A stretch of DNA of 64,000 nucleotides from Microcyclospora pomicola. Taxonomy: Eukaryota; Ascomycota; Dothideomycetes; Capnodiales. The notes below the pieces were generated by a model. That model was not told the origin of the DNA, did no database searches, and saw only the letters and a list, made by a program, of their open reading frames with translations. Location of the stretch: contig NHNY01000001.1 of NCBI GenBank assembly GCA_002786065.1, positions 186,001 through 250,000 of the forward strand, written 5' to 3'. Made by a program: the position numbers and the translations under genes. Numbering within the stretch: the stretch's first letter is position 1; the number at the start of each line of letters is the position of its first letter. This document shows positions 1 to 11,468 of the stretch, piece after piece.

Positions 1-1326
1 AGTATATGGCGCGACAAGCTTGACCACAGCCTTGGTCCGCATGTTTCTTGTGACTTCGTCGATGTTTTCCGCGATGAATGGATCTGCAAGCAGATCCTTG
101 TTCTTCTGCAAGACCGATTCATAATGGTTGATGTCGTCTCGTTGGTACGAATCAACCAGTTCGGTCATGGCTGCAATGCGTGAATCAGTCTTGTAGGGCT
201 TAGTTTCTTGCGAGTCGAATGGGTTGATATCGGAACCCATGAGCATTGTCGTCAGGACCAGGTACTTCAACACCTGTATCCGCTGCAGAGAACCAGCTTC
301 GTCGTAGTTCCGGAATGATTCGAAGAAATCGCTCTGCGCATCTTTCCAGTTCTCTGTCTCGCAGTCAGCCTGTGGAAAATTCTTTCAGAAACTTCGTATG
401 CTCACCTTCGCTCATGTGCATCTTGCCACCACATTCCCGTATAATACCCATGATTTTGGGATGTGGTACCGCTGACCGGACACTCAGCGCTCGATTGTAC
501 AAACCCTGCTCAGCGTTAGCATACGAAGACTCACAATATGCACGGCAAGTATCGTACCTTGAGCCGTTTGTTATTCCTCGTCTCGGCGTACATCTGGATT
601 TCAAGCGCGTAGGCTTCCATCGAGTATGTGCCTTTGCTGGGGTCATCTGTTCCATCATCTCTCTGACATGCTTTGTGGAGCTCGCGGACCTTGTCAGTGA
701 GGCGAACGTAATCTTTTTGCGCCAGCCAAAGCCTTGCTAATTTGGTGTTCGTCGATAACCACAACCGTTCGTTGTTTGTAGCCTGAAACGACTCAAGGGT
801 CTTGGAGTAGAACTGCTCCATGCAGTGGTTTGCTGCCTCATCTTCGGCATTCTTCTCGATGAAGTCTAGCATATTGTTGATCGACTTCTCTGAATAATTC
901 CGTGTGACAGCTGACTTGACGTAAGTCAACAATTCGGCGTAATGTTCCACAGCCTGAACCTGATCAGTTTCGTCCTCGCCGCACAGCTTCAGGACAATAC
1001 TATGCGCACCTTCTCATATCGACCAAGCTTGAATTCGAGCTTGATTGCTTGTTTCAAGCCTTTAAAACCCCAGTCGCCTTTCTCTTCCTCCAAAGCTGAA
1101 ACGCCCAGGAATTCATCGATGGCTTCTTCCGGGTTGTCCACCTTCATCTGTTTTGCATTGTAGTACTTGTTCTCGACATCCACATCGCCACCTTCTTCTT
1201 GATCGTCATCATCTTCGTATTCGAAATCGTAGCTAAGACATGTTAGCAAGATCATGAAGAGGATGGTCTAAAGTTGCCGTACTTCTCCTCGTCCGACGCC
1301 TGCATGAAATCGTCGTCGTCAGACAT
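1..1326 (-). CDS. CSN2: COP9 signalosome subunit 2 (partial, cut by left edge)
   Basis: This is the N-terminal part of COP9 signalosome subunit 2, a scaffold of the complex that removes NEDD8 from cullin ubiquitin ligases. The start is the ATG at 1326-1324, opening [14 protein letters not shown]. Exons read as 1283-1326, 1010-1232, 558-953, 406-505 and 353 down to the edge; each junction has GT-AG ends and keeps phase. Introns are about 50-57 nt. Recognisable family blocks are [43 protein letters not shown], the TPR-like helices with [48 protein letters not shown] and [13 protein letters not shown]. These match CSN2 and not the related proteasome subunit Rpn6. The PCI domain lies beyond the edge. 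The gene is divergent from CWC25. The identification is secure; the exact splice sites are inferred. Confidence 0.93.
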
Positions 1327-1671
1327 AATGGAAGTAGTAACTTGTGTATCACAGTAGGTAGAATAGTCCACAGAAGACAGCTGAGCAAGGATAACTTCTC
1401 AAGAGACAACCTTGAAACTGGTTCACTGGAATCGATAGCCGTTATTGGTAGAGCTCCACCAGGCGTGCACGTACAATTATTGAATGGTACTTCTAGCAAG
1501 GCAGCTGGGGTAACGAGGCGATAAGCTCCACGGATCTATCCGCCGCCATGATGATCACTGCGCTACCCTGATGTAGTCTCACGTGCAGACGTTGCGAGTC
1601 TTGATGTTGCTTCGGTCACCACAACTCCTCTTGTTTTTCAGCCTACATACATCCGCTGCTCGACTTTCAAG
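1327..1671. promoter_or_regulatory. shared intergenic region between CSN2 and CWC25
   Basis: This 345-base region separates two divergent start codons, so it must carry both promoters and both 5' leaders. I see no TATA box at a convincing position and no further gene. The stretch just before the CWC25 ATG is pyrimidine-rich and ends in an A at -3, a usual fungal leader. Confidence 0.5.
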
Positions 1672-2955
1672 ATGGGTGGCGATCTGAACTTGAAGAAGTC
1701 ATGGCACCCACTGCTTATGAGCAATCAGAAGCGTGTGTGGGCCGAAGAGAACAAGGCGCTAGAGGAACGCAAGAAAACCGATCAAGTGCTGAAGGAGCGC
1801 GCCGAAGAACGACAAATCCAAGAGCTGGAGCGCATGCAGGAGGCTGCCGGAGGCAAGAAACGAGTTGATCGCGTTGATTGGATGTACAATGGGCCTGGCG
1901 CTGGTGGTCCTGGGGTGGGAGGTGTTAGTGAAGAGATGGAAGGCTACCTGCTAGGCAAGCGTAGACTCGATGGGCTAGTCAAAAGGAGTGAGACGGAAAA
2001 CCTGAAGAAGGACTCTGGTGAAGATGGTTTTCTAGCGACTGCTCAGAATGCAAATACTCTGCGTGACACAGCCGCCAAGGTTGCCAACGACCCCATGCTG
2101 GCGATCAAGAAGCAGGAACAGGCGGCATACGAGGCAATGATGCAGGATCCGGAGAAGCGCAAACGACTCATGCAAGCTGCGGGGCAAGTTCAGAACGATG
2201 ACAGTCGCGAAAAGAAGCACCGGCGTCATCGAGACGATGATCGAGAAAGACGACATCGGCACAGGCACCGGGATGATCGCCATCGAGACGACTCTCACAG
2301 GAGTAAGCGGAGACACGAGGAGCATGACGAAGATCGTAGCCAGTCAAGGCGGCACTACGGTCGCGAGGATGAGCGACGACGAGAGCGGGGGAATGGTCGT
2401 AGCTCGCGGAGGGACCGCTCTTACAGTCCGTCACGATCCATGACACCGCCACGTAAATCCTATCCTCGCGACCGGAGAGAACGTTCTCGATCAAGATCGC
2501 CAGCTCGCAGAAGAGGCGAAACTGGCTCAAAAGACTACCGACGAAGGTCATATCCAAGCCCACGCCGTTCAGGATCGTCACGGTCCAATTCGCGATCCCC
2601 ACATCGGCAGGAGCGAGACAACAGGGCAGCACGTAGCCTTCGACGCTCCTCACCAGATTCACATGATCTGCACAGCAAGTACAAATCGCCACCAGAAGAC
2701 ACAAAAATCGACTCGCAGAAGGAAGACGAGGAACGAGCTGCCAAATTGGCCGCAATGCAGTCAAATGCGCACGAGCTTGAATCCAACCGGCAGACACGTT
2801 TGGCTGAGATCGCGGAACAAGAAGCCAAGCAGAAAGAAGAGGAAGATAAGAAACGGTCTGACCAGGGCCGCTTCGTGAGCTCTGTGAGAAAGGCGGCTGA
2901 GGAAGTTGATTTAGGTCGGCGTCTGCAAGGTCGTATTGGCCGGGTTGAAGATTGA
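1672..2955 (+). CDS. CWC25: pre-mRNA-splicing factor CWC25
   Basis: The 427-residue protein is encoded by one uninterrupted exon. CWC25 joins the spliceosome before the first transesterification and helps activate branching. The N-terminus [13 protein letters not shown] followed by [18 protein letters not shown] is the Cir_N/CWC25 signature (about residues 1-60). The conserved RVDWMYNGP block follows near residue 63 and the [13 protein letters not shown] block near 90. Residues about 175-320 are a long Arg/Ser/His/Asp-rich segment with many RS and HR dipeptides, typical of splicing factors. A charged, probably coiled tail of about 80 residues follows, rich in Lys, Glu and Ala. The ATG has A at -3 and directly opens the family N-terminus. 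The gene is divergent from CSN2 and is followed by RPS4 on the same strand. Confidence 0.95.
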   Translation: MGGDLNLKKSWHPLLMSNQKRVWAEENKALEERKKTDQVLKERAEERQIQELERMQEAAGGKKRVDRVDWMYNGPGAGGPGVGGVSEEMEGYLLGKRRLDGLVKRSETENLKKDSGEDGFLATAQNANTLRDTAAKVANDPMLAIKKQEQAAYEAMMQDPEKRKRLMQAAGQVQNDDSREKKHRRHRDDDRERRHRHRHRDDRHRDDSHRSKRRHEEHDEDRSQSRRHYGREDERRRERGNGRSSRRDRSYSPSRSMTPPRKSYPRDRRERSRSRSPARRRGETGSKDYRRRSYPSPRRSGSSRSNSRSPHRQERDNRAARSLRRSSPDSHDLHSKYKSPPEDTKIDSQKEDEERAAKLAAMQSNAHELESNRQTRLAEIAEQEAKQKEEEDKKRSDQGRFVSSVRKAAEEVDLGRRLQGRIGRVED

Positions 2956-3345
2956 ACAAACCATAGCTTCGTAGATATAGATATGACAAGAACACCTTGT
3001 GGTCTCGACAGATTCATGGTCTAAATATGGCTTGACTGGTCTAGATCCTGGCTGCGTTCCTACGAGATAAGTAGACTATGCAAAGGAAATCAGAAAGCCA
3101 GAAGTGCAAGTGAGCGTCTAAATTACTAAAGTATGATGCGAAGAAATATAATGGAGGTGGAGGTATTGTCGGGAAAGTGAGTTGCTCCCTGCATGTGCTG
3201 TCAACCCGAATTCGATGACTAATGGCTTGGCAATCGGCAAAGTTGCCCGCACACCACCGACGGAATTTGCGAACCAGCATGCGCTCACTATTGAACTTCT
3301 CTCGCATTGCAACGAAGGAATTCGACACTTCACAACACCGCAAAC
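2956..3345. other. intergenic, CWC25 3' end and RPS4 promoter
   Basis: These 390 bases hold the CWC25 3' end and the RPS4 promoter. I see no gene. Short overlapping frames on both strands have no coding character. Confidence 0.5.
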
Positions 3346-4365
3346 ATGGGTAGAGGACCAAAGAAGCACCAAAAGCGTCTGTCAGCGCCATCACACTGGC
3401 TGCTTGACAAGCTCTCCGGTGCCTATGCCCCCAAGGCTAGCCCGGGTCCGCACAAGTTGAGGGACTCGCTGCCCTTGATTGTCTTCATCAGGAACCGGTA
3501 CTTTCACTCCACGGCAACGGCGATGACTTCGCCAGATGACTGCGCGAACTCGGACAGACTCTTGCTAACAACTTATCCGTGACAGACTGAAGTATGCGCT
3601 CAACGCTCGCGAAGTCAAGGCCATTGTCATGCAACGCTTGATCAAGGTCGACGGCAAAGTGCGCACCGATCCCACCTACCCAGCCGGCTTCATGGACGTG
3701 ATCTCCATCGAGAAGACTGGCGAGAACTTCCGCCTCGTCTACGACACCAAGGGCCGCTTCACCGTCCACCGCATCACTACTGAGGAAGCCGAGTACAAGC
3801 TTGGCAAGGTCAAGAGAGTGCAACTGGGCAAGGGTGGCATTCCATTCTTGGTTACGCATGATGCTCGCACGTAAGTTCAGTCTTGCGGTGCAGCGTCTAT
3901 CAGACGTTGGACCATAGATTTGGTAAGAAAGATATGCTGAGACAATGGATACAGAATCCGATACCCCGACCCCGCCATCAAGGTTAACGACACCGTCAAG
4001 ATCAACCTCTCGACTGGTAAGCCTAGAACATGTCCTAGCAAGTGTTGTGTTGTTTTGACTTACGCTTTCCTACAGGCAAGATCGACGACTTCATCCGATT
4101 CGACACTGGTGTCATCGCCATGGCTACTGGTGGTCGCAACATGGGCCGTGTTGGTGTCATCACTCACCGTGAGCGCCACGACGGAGGTTTCAACATCGTA
4201 CACATCAAGGACGCAATTGACAACGAGTTCGCCACTCGTGAGTCCAACGTTTTCGTCATTGGTCGCGAGAAGCCCTGGATCTCCCTGCCAAAGGGTAAGG
4301 GTGTCAAGCTCAGCATCGCCGAGGAGCGTGACAGGAGAAGGGCATACGCCGTTGCAGGCAGGTAG
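3346..4365 (+). CDS. RPS4: 40S ribosomal protein S4 (eS4)
   Basis: Ribosomal protein eS4 of the small subunit. Four exons read as 3346-3497, 3586-3870, 3955-4016 and 4076-4365; all introns are GT-AG and phase is kept across each. The product opens [18 protein letters not shown], continues with [20 protein letters not shown] and [15 protein letters not shown], and ends in [15 protein letters not shown], which is the canonical S4 C-terminus. The S4 RNA-binding fold lies in the first third, the central domain in the middle and a KOW-type segment toward the end. The start is the only ATG that begins this N-terminus. Several introns in a short gene are usual for fungal ribosomal protein genes. In many Pezizomycotina, as I recall, this gene lies near SLA2 by the mating-type locus; here SLA2 is 1.4 kb downstream. 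Confidence 0.97.
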
Positions 4366-4778
4366 AGGAGGACCGAGAGATGAGTGCATGAATTCAGCTG
4401 AGATGGGTGGAAGCGGTCTCGGTGGGACTGGCTTCACAACGGTTGCCCTCAAACCGTCGCTGGAAAGAACTGTAAGAAGTCTCTTTCCGAAGCATGGCGT
4501 TTGGCTCTGCCACGGAGGCAAGGACATAGCAATGGTCATCCCAATAGCAATTTCCGTTAAAGCCCGCCCACATACTGATAGTTTCATTGCTCTCACTCAC
4601 CTTACTCAGTACTAAAATTACCCCCTATCTCACATGAGTATTGCATTCCAATTGCCTCATTCGCTCGCAGAAGACTTCATCGATTATGCTTAGCATTGCG
4701 GCTATTCATCCCCAATCAGCTGAAGGAGTAGATACGATACCGCATCAGCATCATCGACATCAGCATAGGCCTACAACC
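4366..4778. other. intergenic after RPS4
   Basis: These 413 bases hold the RPS4 3' end and the leader of the next small reading frame. Frames opposite and within it show no recognisable protein. Confidence 0.45.
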
Positions 4779-5255
4779 ATGGCATTCCTCAAGGCATTGT
4801 TCAGCTCAGACAAGACATCTACAGACGTCCACATCCGTCGCATGCCATCCGATACTTCTTCTTTCTTCGTCACATCTTCAGACCATGTCGCTGGAGCTAC
4901 CAATGCAGCCTGGAGCATCACGCAATACGACGAGCGGATCTAGCTTCTCCGCACAAAACACCACCGAGCCTGGGATCAAGATCGCTTGAAAAACACCCCA
5001 CGAGCACGAGAGGAGATGGATCGCATACATGAGTCGTTGAGGAAGGCTACGGCGGCGCAGTATGTCAAGTGGTTATTGCTCAACGAATACTGCCGGGTGA
5101 TGGATCGTGAACCGACAGAGTTCTATCAAGGACCGCAAATCTTAGAGCGCGATCGTGCCATGAGGGAATTGGGCTGGTGGGAGTCGTTGCAGATGTGGTT
5201 GCGCTGGAAGAGATATACCCTGCTCTCACTTGCAGACCACGAGATAGCCATATGA
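4779..5255 (+). CDS. unrecognised small gene interrupted by an in-frame amber codon or a cryptic intron
   Basis: I do not recognise this product. A strong start context (ACAACC ATG GC) at 4779 opens MAFLKALFSSDKTSTDVHI. The same frame stays open to 5255 except for one TAG at 4941-4943, codon 55 of 159. The part after the stop looks protein-like, with QYVKWLLLNEYCR, EPTEFYQGPQILERDRAMRE and WWESLQMWLRWKRY, a Trp-rich amphipathic or membrane-associating segment. Either the gene is broken by a nonsense codon, or a 57-base intron (GT at 4887, AG at 4943) removes the stop in phase. That donor (GTCGCT) is weak and I see no clear branch site. No domain is assigned. The gene sits between RPS4 and SLA2 on the same strand. 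Confidence 0.42.
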
Positions 5256-5767
5256 GTTGAGATGGTCGTCGTATAGCATAGCGGAGGTTAACGCTATGAT
5301 AGTAGCATTGGTATGCTGTGTTGATGGGGTCGTGGAAAGATCACGGGATTGATCGTTCTACACGAGGTATCCAGAGTCGCAACTGTCAAGGCTAGAGCTG
5401 CATAGACTTCCAAAGCATTTCGTACGTGATTGAATTGGTTGATGTAAGGAAGCAATTGAGCCAACATGAGGCAGACATTAATCATAATGCTGGTCTTTTA
5501 CGAATAATTGTCCAGCTCTCCACTTGGCAGTGACGAAAGATGTTTCGCAAGCTTCCGAGCTCAGCCACAGGCTCAGTACGCATGAGGAGAAGGCAACTCT
5601 ATTCACGTGGGGACCAGTCTTCTGTTACATACACACCTTGCACGACCGACCGTTGACCTCCCATTTCTGCGGCATAGCGACTGGTCTATCCATCACCGAC
5701 AAGTACACGTCCAGGCAGCTTTCCTGTTCGCCCGATCGATCTACGCTTTCATTGCGACAAGCCCATC
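5256..5767. other. intergenic, SLA2 promoter
   Basis: These 512 bases lie upstream of SLA2. I see no gene; the last 150 bases are pyrimidine-rich, as expected for a leader. A second ATG at about 5789 opens another frame (MSTSASQNK) that overlaps the SLA2 start and stops within about 30 codons. Confidence 0.45.
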
Positions 5768-8700
5768 ATGTATCAAGCTACGCGCAATGTCGACCTCAGC
5801 AAGTCAGAACAAGAGCTCGCAACCAACATCCGCAAAGCCACGTCAGTCGAGGAGACAGCACCGAAACGAAAGCATGTGAGAGCATGTATTGTGTATACTT
5901 GGGATCACAAAAGCAGTGGGAGCTTTTGGAATGGTATCAAGGTCCAGCCGATCCAAGCCGATGAAGTACAGACATTCAAGGCTTTGATCACCATCCACAA
6001 GGTGCTTCAGGAAGGTCATCCGATCGCACTGAAGGAGGCACAAGCGCATAAGTCATGGCTGGAGGGGTTGACGCGAGGCATGATTGGCAATGGCGGCGAA
6101 GGGGCAAGAGGCTATGGTGTTATCATCCAAGAATACATCTTCTACCTCATCTCCAAGTTGTCCTTCCACCGGAATCACCCCGAGTTCAACGGCACTTTCG
6201 AGTATGAGGAGTACATCAGCTTGAAGTCGATCAATGATCCAAACGAAGGCTACGAGACGATTTCAGACCTCATGACTTTGCAGGACCAGATCGACAGTTT
6301 CCAAAAGCTCATCTTTTCGGCCTTTAGGAGTGGCACGAGTAACGAGTGTAGGATCAGCGCGCTGGTCGCGTTCGTTCAGGAGAGCTATGGCATCTACAAG
6401 TTCATCACCAGCATGCTGCGTGCGATGCACACCACTCTGGGGGATGATGAGGCATTGAGTCCGCTTCGCGGGAGATACGACGCACAGCATTACCGCCTCG
6501 TGCGATTCTATTACGAGTGCTCCAACCTCCGGTACCTTACCTCCTTGATCACCGTTCCGAAACTGCCGCAAGACCCGCCGAATCTCCTTGCAGAGGACGA
6601 AAATGCGCCTGCATTACCCTCGAGACCTAAGGCTGAGGTCGCGAAGCCTCGAGATACGCCTCCACCGAAAGCGGCCGCAGACCCAGAGCCTATCAACGAG
6701 TTTTGGAAGAACCAACAGGCGAGGGAGCAAGAGGAATATGCAGCGGAACAGGCAAGGTTGCAGGCGCAATGGGAGGATGCGCAAAGACAGCAACAACAAG
6801 CGCAAATGCAAGCACAGCGAGACTTCGAGGAGCAGCAAAGATTACAACAAGAACAGCAAAGGTTGCAGCTCGAGGCCCTCCAACGAGATCAATACCAACA
6901 GCAAACTCAAGGACGTATGGCGGAGCTCGAGCGCGAGAACCTGAATGCTAGAGCACAGTACGAGCAGGATCAGCTCATGCTGCAGCAATACGATCGAAGG
7001 ATGAAAGCTCTCGAAAGTGAGCTTGCGCAGCTGAACGCGAATTTCCAGCAACAGACCCAGAGCAAAGACGATCAGATTCGAGCACTGCAAGAGCAAGTGA
7101 ACACCTGGAGGACCAAGTACGAGGCGCTGGCCAAGCTGTACAGTCAGCTACGGCATGAGCACCTCGAATTGTTGCAGAAGTTCAAGGGTGTACAGCTCAA
7201 AGCCGCGTCTGCACAGGAGGCCATCGACAAGCGAGAGAAGCTCGAGCGAGAATTGAAAACAAAGAACCTCGAACTTGCAGATATGATTCGTGAGCGTGAT
7301 CGCGCTCTTCACGACAAGGACCGATCGACGGGAGGCCATAAAGATGAGCTAGAGAAGTTGAGGCGCGAGTTGCGCATGGCGTTAGACAGAGCAGATAATG
7401 CTGAGCGTGGAAAAGGAAGCGAGCTCTCTGCGATGTTGTCAAGACACAACCGGGAGATTGCAGATCTGGAAGAGGCGTTGCGAAACAAAACCCGCGCTTT
7501 GGACGACGTGCAGATGAAGTTTGGCGAGGGCAGTTCCGACTTGGAGCGCTTGCTCAGGGAGAAGGAAGAGGAGCTCGAGATCTACAAGTCTGGCATGGAC
7601 CAGACTCTTCTTGAGCTCAACGAGCTTCGGAACGGGAATGGTGTCTCAGACAATGCCATGGACGAGCAGATCGATGTTATGCTTCTGGACAACATCCGAA
7701 AGATCAACGACATCATCGATTCTGTGCTGCAATCTGGTGTTCAGCGTGTGGACGACGCTTTGTATGAGCTTGACAGTTCTATGCAAGCTGGCAACCAGAA
7801 CGCTTCTGGTGCTTATGTTCTGTCTCAGATTGAAAAGGCACAAAGTAGTGCCATGGAGTTCAGTACAGCTTTCAACAACTTCATCGCCGATGGACCCAAC
7901 AGCACCCATGCCGAGGTCATTAGGACCGTCCACACGTTCTCCAACGCCATTGCAGATGTTCTGTCCAACACGAAAGGCTTGACTCGTTTCGCCAGCGACG
8001 AGAAGAAGAGTGACCAGCTTGTCAATGCTACCCGCCGATCAGCCAGTTCCACCGTCGATTTCTTCCGTGGTATCATGTCATATCGTCTCGATGGGCTGGA
8101 AGATCTGCAGAAGACTGATGTTGTGATCAACAAGAACAACGACGTTCAGATTGCTCTTAACAACCTGTCAAAACTCGCGGATGCATTTGCGCCGAAGAAT
8201 AAGATCACCTCGACGACTGGCGACTTGGGCGATCTGGTCGACCGAGAGATGACGAACGCAGCCAAGGCTATCGAGGCCGCCACGGAACGACTGACGAAAT
8301 TGATGAACAAGCCGCGCGACCACTACTCGACCTACGAGCTCAAGATCCACGACTCGATCTTGGAAGCTGCCATCGCCGTGACCAATGCGATCGCACAACT
8401 CATCAAAGCTGCCACTGCTTCGCAGCAAGAGATTGTCAACCAGGGTCGTGGCAGCAGCATGAGCAAATCGCAGTTCTATAAGAAGAACAACCGTTGGACA
8501 GAAGGCCTCATCTCCGCTGCAAAGGCTGTCGCGCTCAGCACCAACACGCTCATCGAGACCGCCGATGGGGTCATTTCTGGTCGTGCCAAACCCGAGCAGC
8601 TCATTGTCGCCTCGAACAACGTAGCCGCCTCCACCGCCCAGCTTGTCGCAGCCTCTCGCGTCAAGGCATCATTCATGTCAAAGACCCAAGAGCGCCTCGA

Positions 8701-9000
8701 AGAGTGCAGCAAGGCAGTCACCAGCGCGTGCCGTAGCCTGGTTAAACAGGTGCAAAGCATCATCGAGTCACGGCAGAAAGACGGCGACGAGGATGTCGAC
8801 TACGCGAAACTCAGCGGACACGACTTCAAGGTCCGCCAGATGGAGCAACAGGTATGCTTTCTCAATCAGAATCCTGTATTAAGTTGTGTACTGACCACTC
8901 GCCTTTACAGGTCGAGATCTTACAATTGGAGAACTCCCTCAGTGCAGCACGACACCGGCTGGGCGAGATGCGCAAGATCTCTTACCAGGAGGAGGACTAG
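5768..9000 (+). CDS. SLA2: endocytic adaptor Sla2/End4 (Hip1R family)
   Basis: Sla2 links clathrin-coated pits and PtdIns(4,5)P2 to actin during endocytosis and polar growth. Exon 1 is 5768-8851 and exon 2 is 8911-9000, with a 59-base intron (GTATGC...CTGAC...TTTACAG); this gives 1057 residues. Residues about 8-275 form the ANTH domain, with APKRKHVRACIVYTWDHKSS and QADEVQTFKALITIHKVLQE. Residues about 285-310 are Pro-rich. Residues about 320-650 are Gln-rich coiled coil. Residues about 800-1040 are the talin-like I/LWEQ actin-binding module, with DHYSTYELKIHDSILEAA and KNNRWTEGLISAAKAVA. The C-terminus ends RHRLGEMRKISYQEED. The start gives MYQATRNVDLSKSEQELA, close to the short N-terminus of other fungal Sla2 proteins. 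Without the last splice the frame would run into intron sequence. SLA2 is a classic flank of the MAT locus, but no MAT gene is adjacent here. Confidence 0.96.
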
Positions 9001-9380
9001 GCATGGTTCTCCTTGCTAGACAGATTGTACATAGGCCCCACGAGAGCATGATTTCATATGTGTAGCTTCCATTGGGTCGCCCACTCGAAGACTATGCATT
9101 CTGCCAAGCGTACATACAGGCCATGATGCAGTGTCATCACCGAGTATAGTTCTAAGCGATCTGTTGTTGAGATTAGAGTTCTCGATCAGATCTGCCTGGT
9201 TGCGAGATCTAGACTAGCGCGATCGGGGCTGCATCTACCCAGTCCCCGTCTCTCAGGAACAACGTCAACGTCATGTTCATTCCAGCTTCACCAATAGTCG
9301 CGTCTCCCAGTGCCATATTTCAGCATTGACAGGCCCTCGAGGCAAGTTTCTCTTCTGTCTCTACTTTCCTTGTAGATCTG
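9001..9380. other. intergenic between SLA2 and photolyase
   Basis: These 380 bases hold the SLA2 3' region, including a PUF-like motif at 9026-9033, and the photolyase promoter. No gene is visible. Confidence 0.45.
9026..9033 (+). promoter_or_regulatory. PUF-like UGUACAUA motif in SLA2 3' region
   Basis: The exact octamer TGTACATA lies 26 bases past the SLA2 stop on the coding strand. It matches the UGUAnAUA consensus of Pumilio-family proteins. Function is inferred from motif and position only. Confidence 0.35.
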
Positions 9381-11120
9381 ATGTCAATTTCCCTTGTGCG
9401 ACCTGCTTCATTTCTCAGAACTCCCCAGCAATTTCCTACTGTCCTCAAACTCTTCCCCACTTTCATAGCCAGAATGTCATCGAAGAAACATGAGCGGAGT
9501 GAATCCCACGATGGTAGCTACGACTACATCGACGAGTCCGCACTCAAGCATCCGCCTACCAAGCGGGCCAAGGAGATCGATGCCGACACTCCGTTCGAAC
9601 AGCTGAATGAGGCATTGAGCAAGACGCGAAAGTCGGACGCCAAGCCGCGAAATGTGCTCCACTGGTTCCGCTCCAAGGATATCCGGCAGGAGGATAATCG
9701 CAGCTTACATGCTGCATCCCAAAAAGCAAAGGAGGGTGGCGGCAGTCTGATCACCATGTACCTCTTTTCGCCCAAAGACATGCAATGGCACGGCACGAGT
9801 CCGGCGCGCAGTGATTTCATCCTCGAGAGTTTGCGGATCTTGAAGAAGCAGCTGGAGAAGAAGCACATTCCGCTTGCCATTGTGACTTCGGACGAGCGAG
9901 CGGGCAAGACTGACAAGGTGTTGGAGTTCGCAAAGGAACATGACGTTTCTCATATTTACGCCAACATGGAATATGAGGTTGATGAGCTCAGACGTGACAT
10001 CGACCTAGCCGATAAACTACAGGGAGAGGATATATTCTTCGATGCAGTACACGATCAGACGGTACTGGTCCCCGGCTCGGTGACTACAGGTGCTGGCGGA
10101 CCGCATAAAGTGTTCACGCCATATCACAAAATCTGGCTTGCGGAGATCAACTCCGATCCGTCTCTGTACGATGTTGTCCCAGCGCCTGAAGGCAACAACA
10201 AAAGTGCAGCGAAGAGTATGGAGAAGCTCTTCGGAAGCAAGATACCTAGTCTTCCGGAAGACAAACTGTTCGCCTCCAAGGAAGACGAAGATCGCATTCG
10301 CGGACTGTGGCCAGCCGGGCATGATGCAGGCATAGACCGCCTGAACCATTTCCTGCAGGAGAAAGTGGAAGACTACGCAAGCCACCGCTCCGAGCCCGCT
10401 CGTGATCCTTCAAGTCGACTCTCAGCCTACTTTTCCTCAGGCATCATCAGCGTCCGTGAAGCTCTCCAAGCCGCCGGCAAGCTCGCCAAGTCCAGCGACT
10501 TCTCTCCCTCTGGTAGCTCCGCCGGCATTGCTTCCTGGGTACGCGAGCTCGTGTTCCGCGAGTTCTACCGGCAAGTAACAGTGACCAGCCCGCACACGAC
10601 GATGAACCTGCCGCAGAACCTCAAGTTCGACTTTGTGCATTGGGAGGACGACACAGAGGGGTGGCAGAAGTGGTGCGAAGGCCGCACGGGGGTTCCCTTC
10701 ATCGACGCCGGGATGCGCCAGCTGAACGCCGAGGCGTACATGCACAACCGCCTGCGCATGAACACGGCCTCGTACCTGCGCGCCAACCTGCTGATCGACT
10801 ACCGCAAGGGCGAGCGCTACTTCGCCGAGCACCTCATCGACTGGGACCTGTCCAACAACACCCAGGGCTGGGAGCCCTCCTACACCGTCTTCAACCCCGT
10901 CACCCAGGCCGAGAAGTGCGACCCCCATGGCGACTATATCCGGAAGTGGGTGCCCGAGCTGCGCGATGTGCAGGGCAAGGCGGTGTTTGCGCCGTGGGAG
11001 AGGTGTGGCAAGGAGGAGTTTGAAAAGCTGGGATATCCCAGACCGCATGTGGATTACAAGGAGAGCGCGGCGCGCGCCAAGGATCGGTATAAGCAAGATC
11101 TGGCCGAGGCTGATCCGTGA
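9381..11120 (+). CDS. PHR1: CPD DNA photolyase (fungal class I)
   Basis: Light-driven repair of cyclobutane pyrimidine dimers using FAD. One exon of 579 residues. The photolyase N-terminal antenna domain starts near residue 91 (RNVLHWFRSKDIRQEDNRSL), with WHGTSPARSDFILESL after it. The FAD-binding C-terminal domain holds TGVPFIDAGMRQLNAEAYMHNR, SYLRANLLIDYRKGERYF and the fungal form DWDLSNNTQGWEPSYTVFNP, then CDPHGDYIRKWVPEL. Two starts are plausible. Met1 has a poor context and begins a Leu/Phe/Arg-rich stretch like a mitochondrial presequence. Met32 (9474) has A at -3 and opens MSSKKHERSE, with a PPTKRAK nuclear-localisation-like patch after it. Yeast Phr1 is, as I recall, found in both nucleus and mitochondria. 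The 3' third is visibly richer in GC at third codon positions than the 5' part. The call as a photolyase rather than a DASH-type cryptochrome rests on these motifs. Confidence 0.93.
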   Translation: MSISLVRPASFLRTPQQFPTVLKLFPTFIARMSSKKHERSESHDGSYDYIDESALKHPPTKRAKEIDADTPFEQLNEALSKTRKSDAKPRNVLHWFRSKDIRQEDNRSLHAASQKAKEGGGSLITMYLFSPKDMQWHGTSPARSDFILESLRILKKQLEKKHIPLAIVTSDERAGKTDKVLEFAKEHDVSHIYANMEYEVDELRRDIDLADKLQGEDIFFDAVHDQTVLVPGSVTTGAGGPHKVFTPYHKIWLAEINSDPSLYDVVPAPEGNNKSAAKSMEKLFGSKIPSLPEDKLFASKEDEDRIRGLWPAGHDAGIDRLNHFLQEKVEDYASHRSEPARDPSSRLSAYFSSGIISVREALQAAGKLAKSSDFSPSGSSAGIASWVRELVFREFYRQVTVTSPHTTMNLPQNLKFDFVHWEDDTEGWQKWCEGRTGVPFIDAGMRQLNAEAYMHNRLRMNTASYLRANLLIDYRKGERYFAEHLIDWDLSNNTQGWEPSYTVFNPVTQAEKCDPHGDYIRKWVPELRDVQGKAVFAPWERCGKEEFEKLGYPRPHVDYKESAARAKDRYKQDLAEADP

Positions 11121-11468
11121 GGGACGTGTATAGCTAGGTCTGCGATTATGCATACGACATTCCAGACTTTGTACATGCTCCAGACGTGCGTTTAGCCCTC
11201 GAGAGTTCAGTATTGATACCATACATCGCTAGGGCTCTGGGACAACTCTCTAGGTCATCAAATTGAGTGCAGCGTTGGAGAAGGACAGAGTTGGGCTTCA
11301 ACGATACTGTATATTACTTCTTGCCTGAAACCATGCATGACTAAACCACGGTCGCCAAAATGGCGCCCTTGACGTGAACGAACGTTCCTCTCGTTACTCC
11401 TGAACTCCTTCGCAGTCCTTCTCGCAATGCAAACAAACACTTTCATGACTTCCTCGCTTCCTCGCTTT
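11121..11468. other. convergent intergenic region
   Basis: These 348 bases separate two convergent stop codons and hold both 3' ends. TTGTACATG near 11170 resembles a PUF site but lacks the final A. No gene is seen. Confidence 0.45.

Noticed and set aside
10437-11222. 261-codon minus-strand frame opposite the photolyase
   Set aside because: Shadow of the GC3-rich 3' end of a certain gene.
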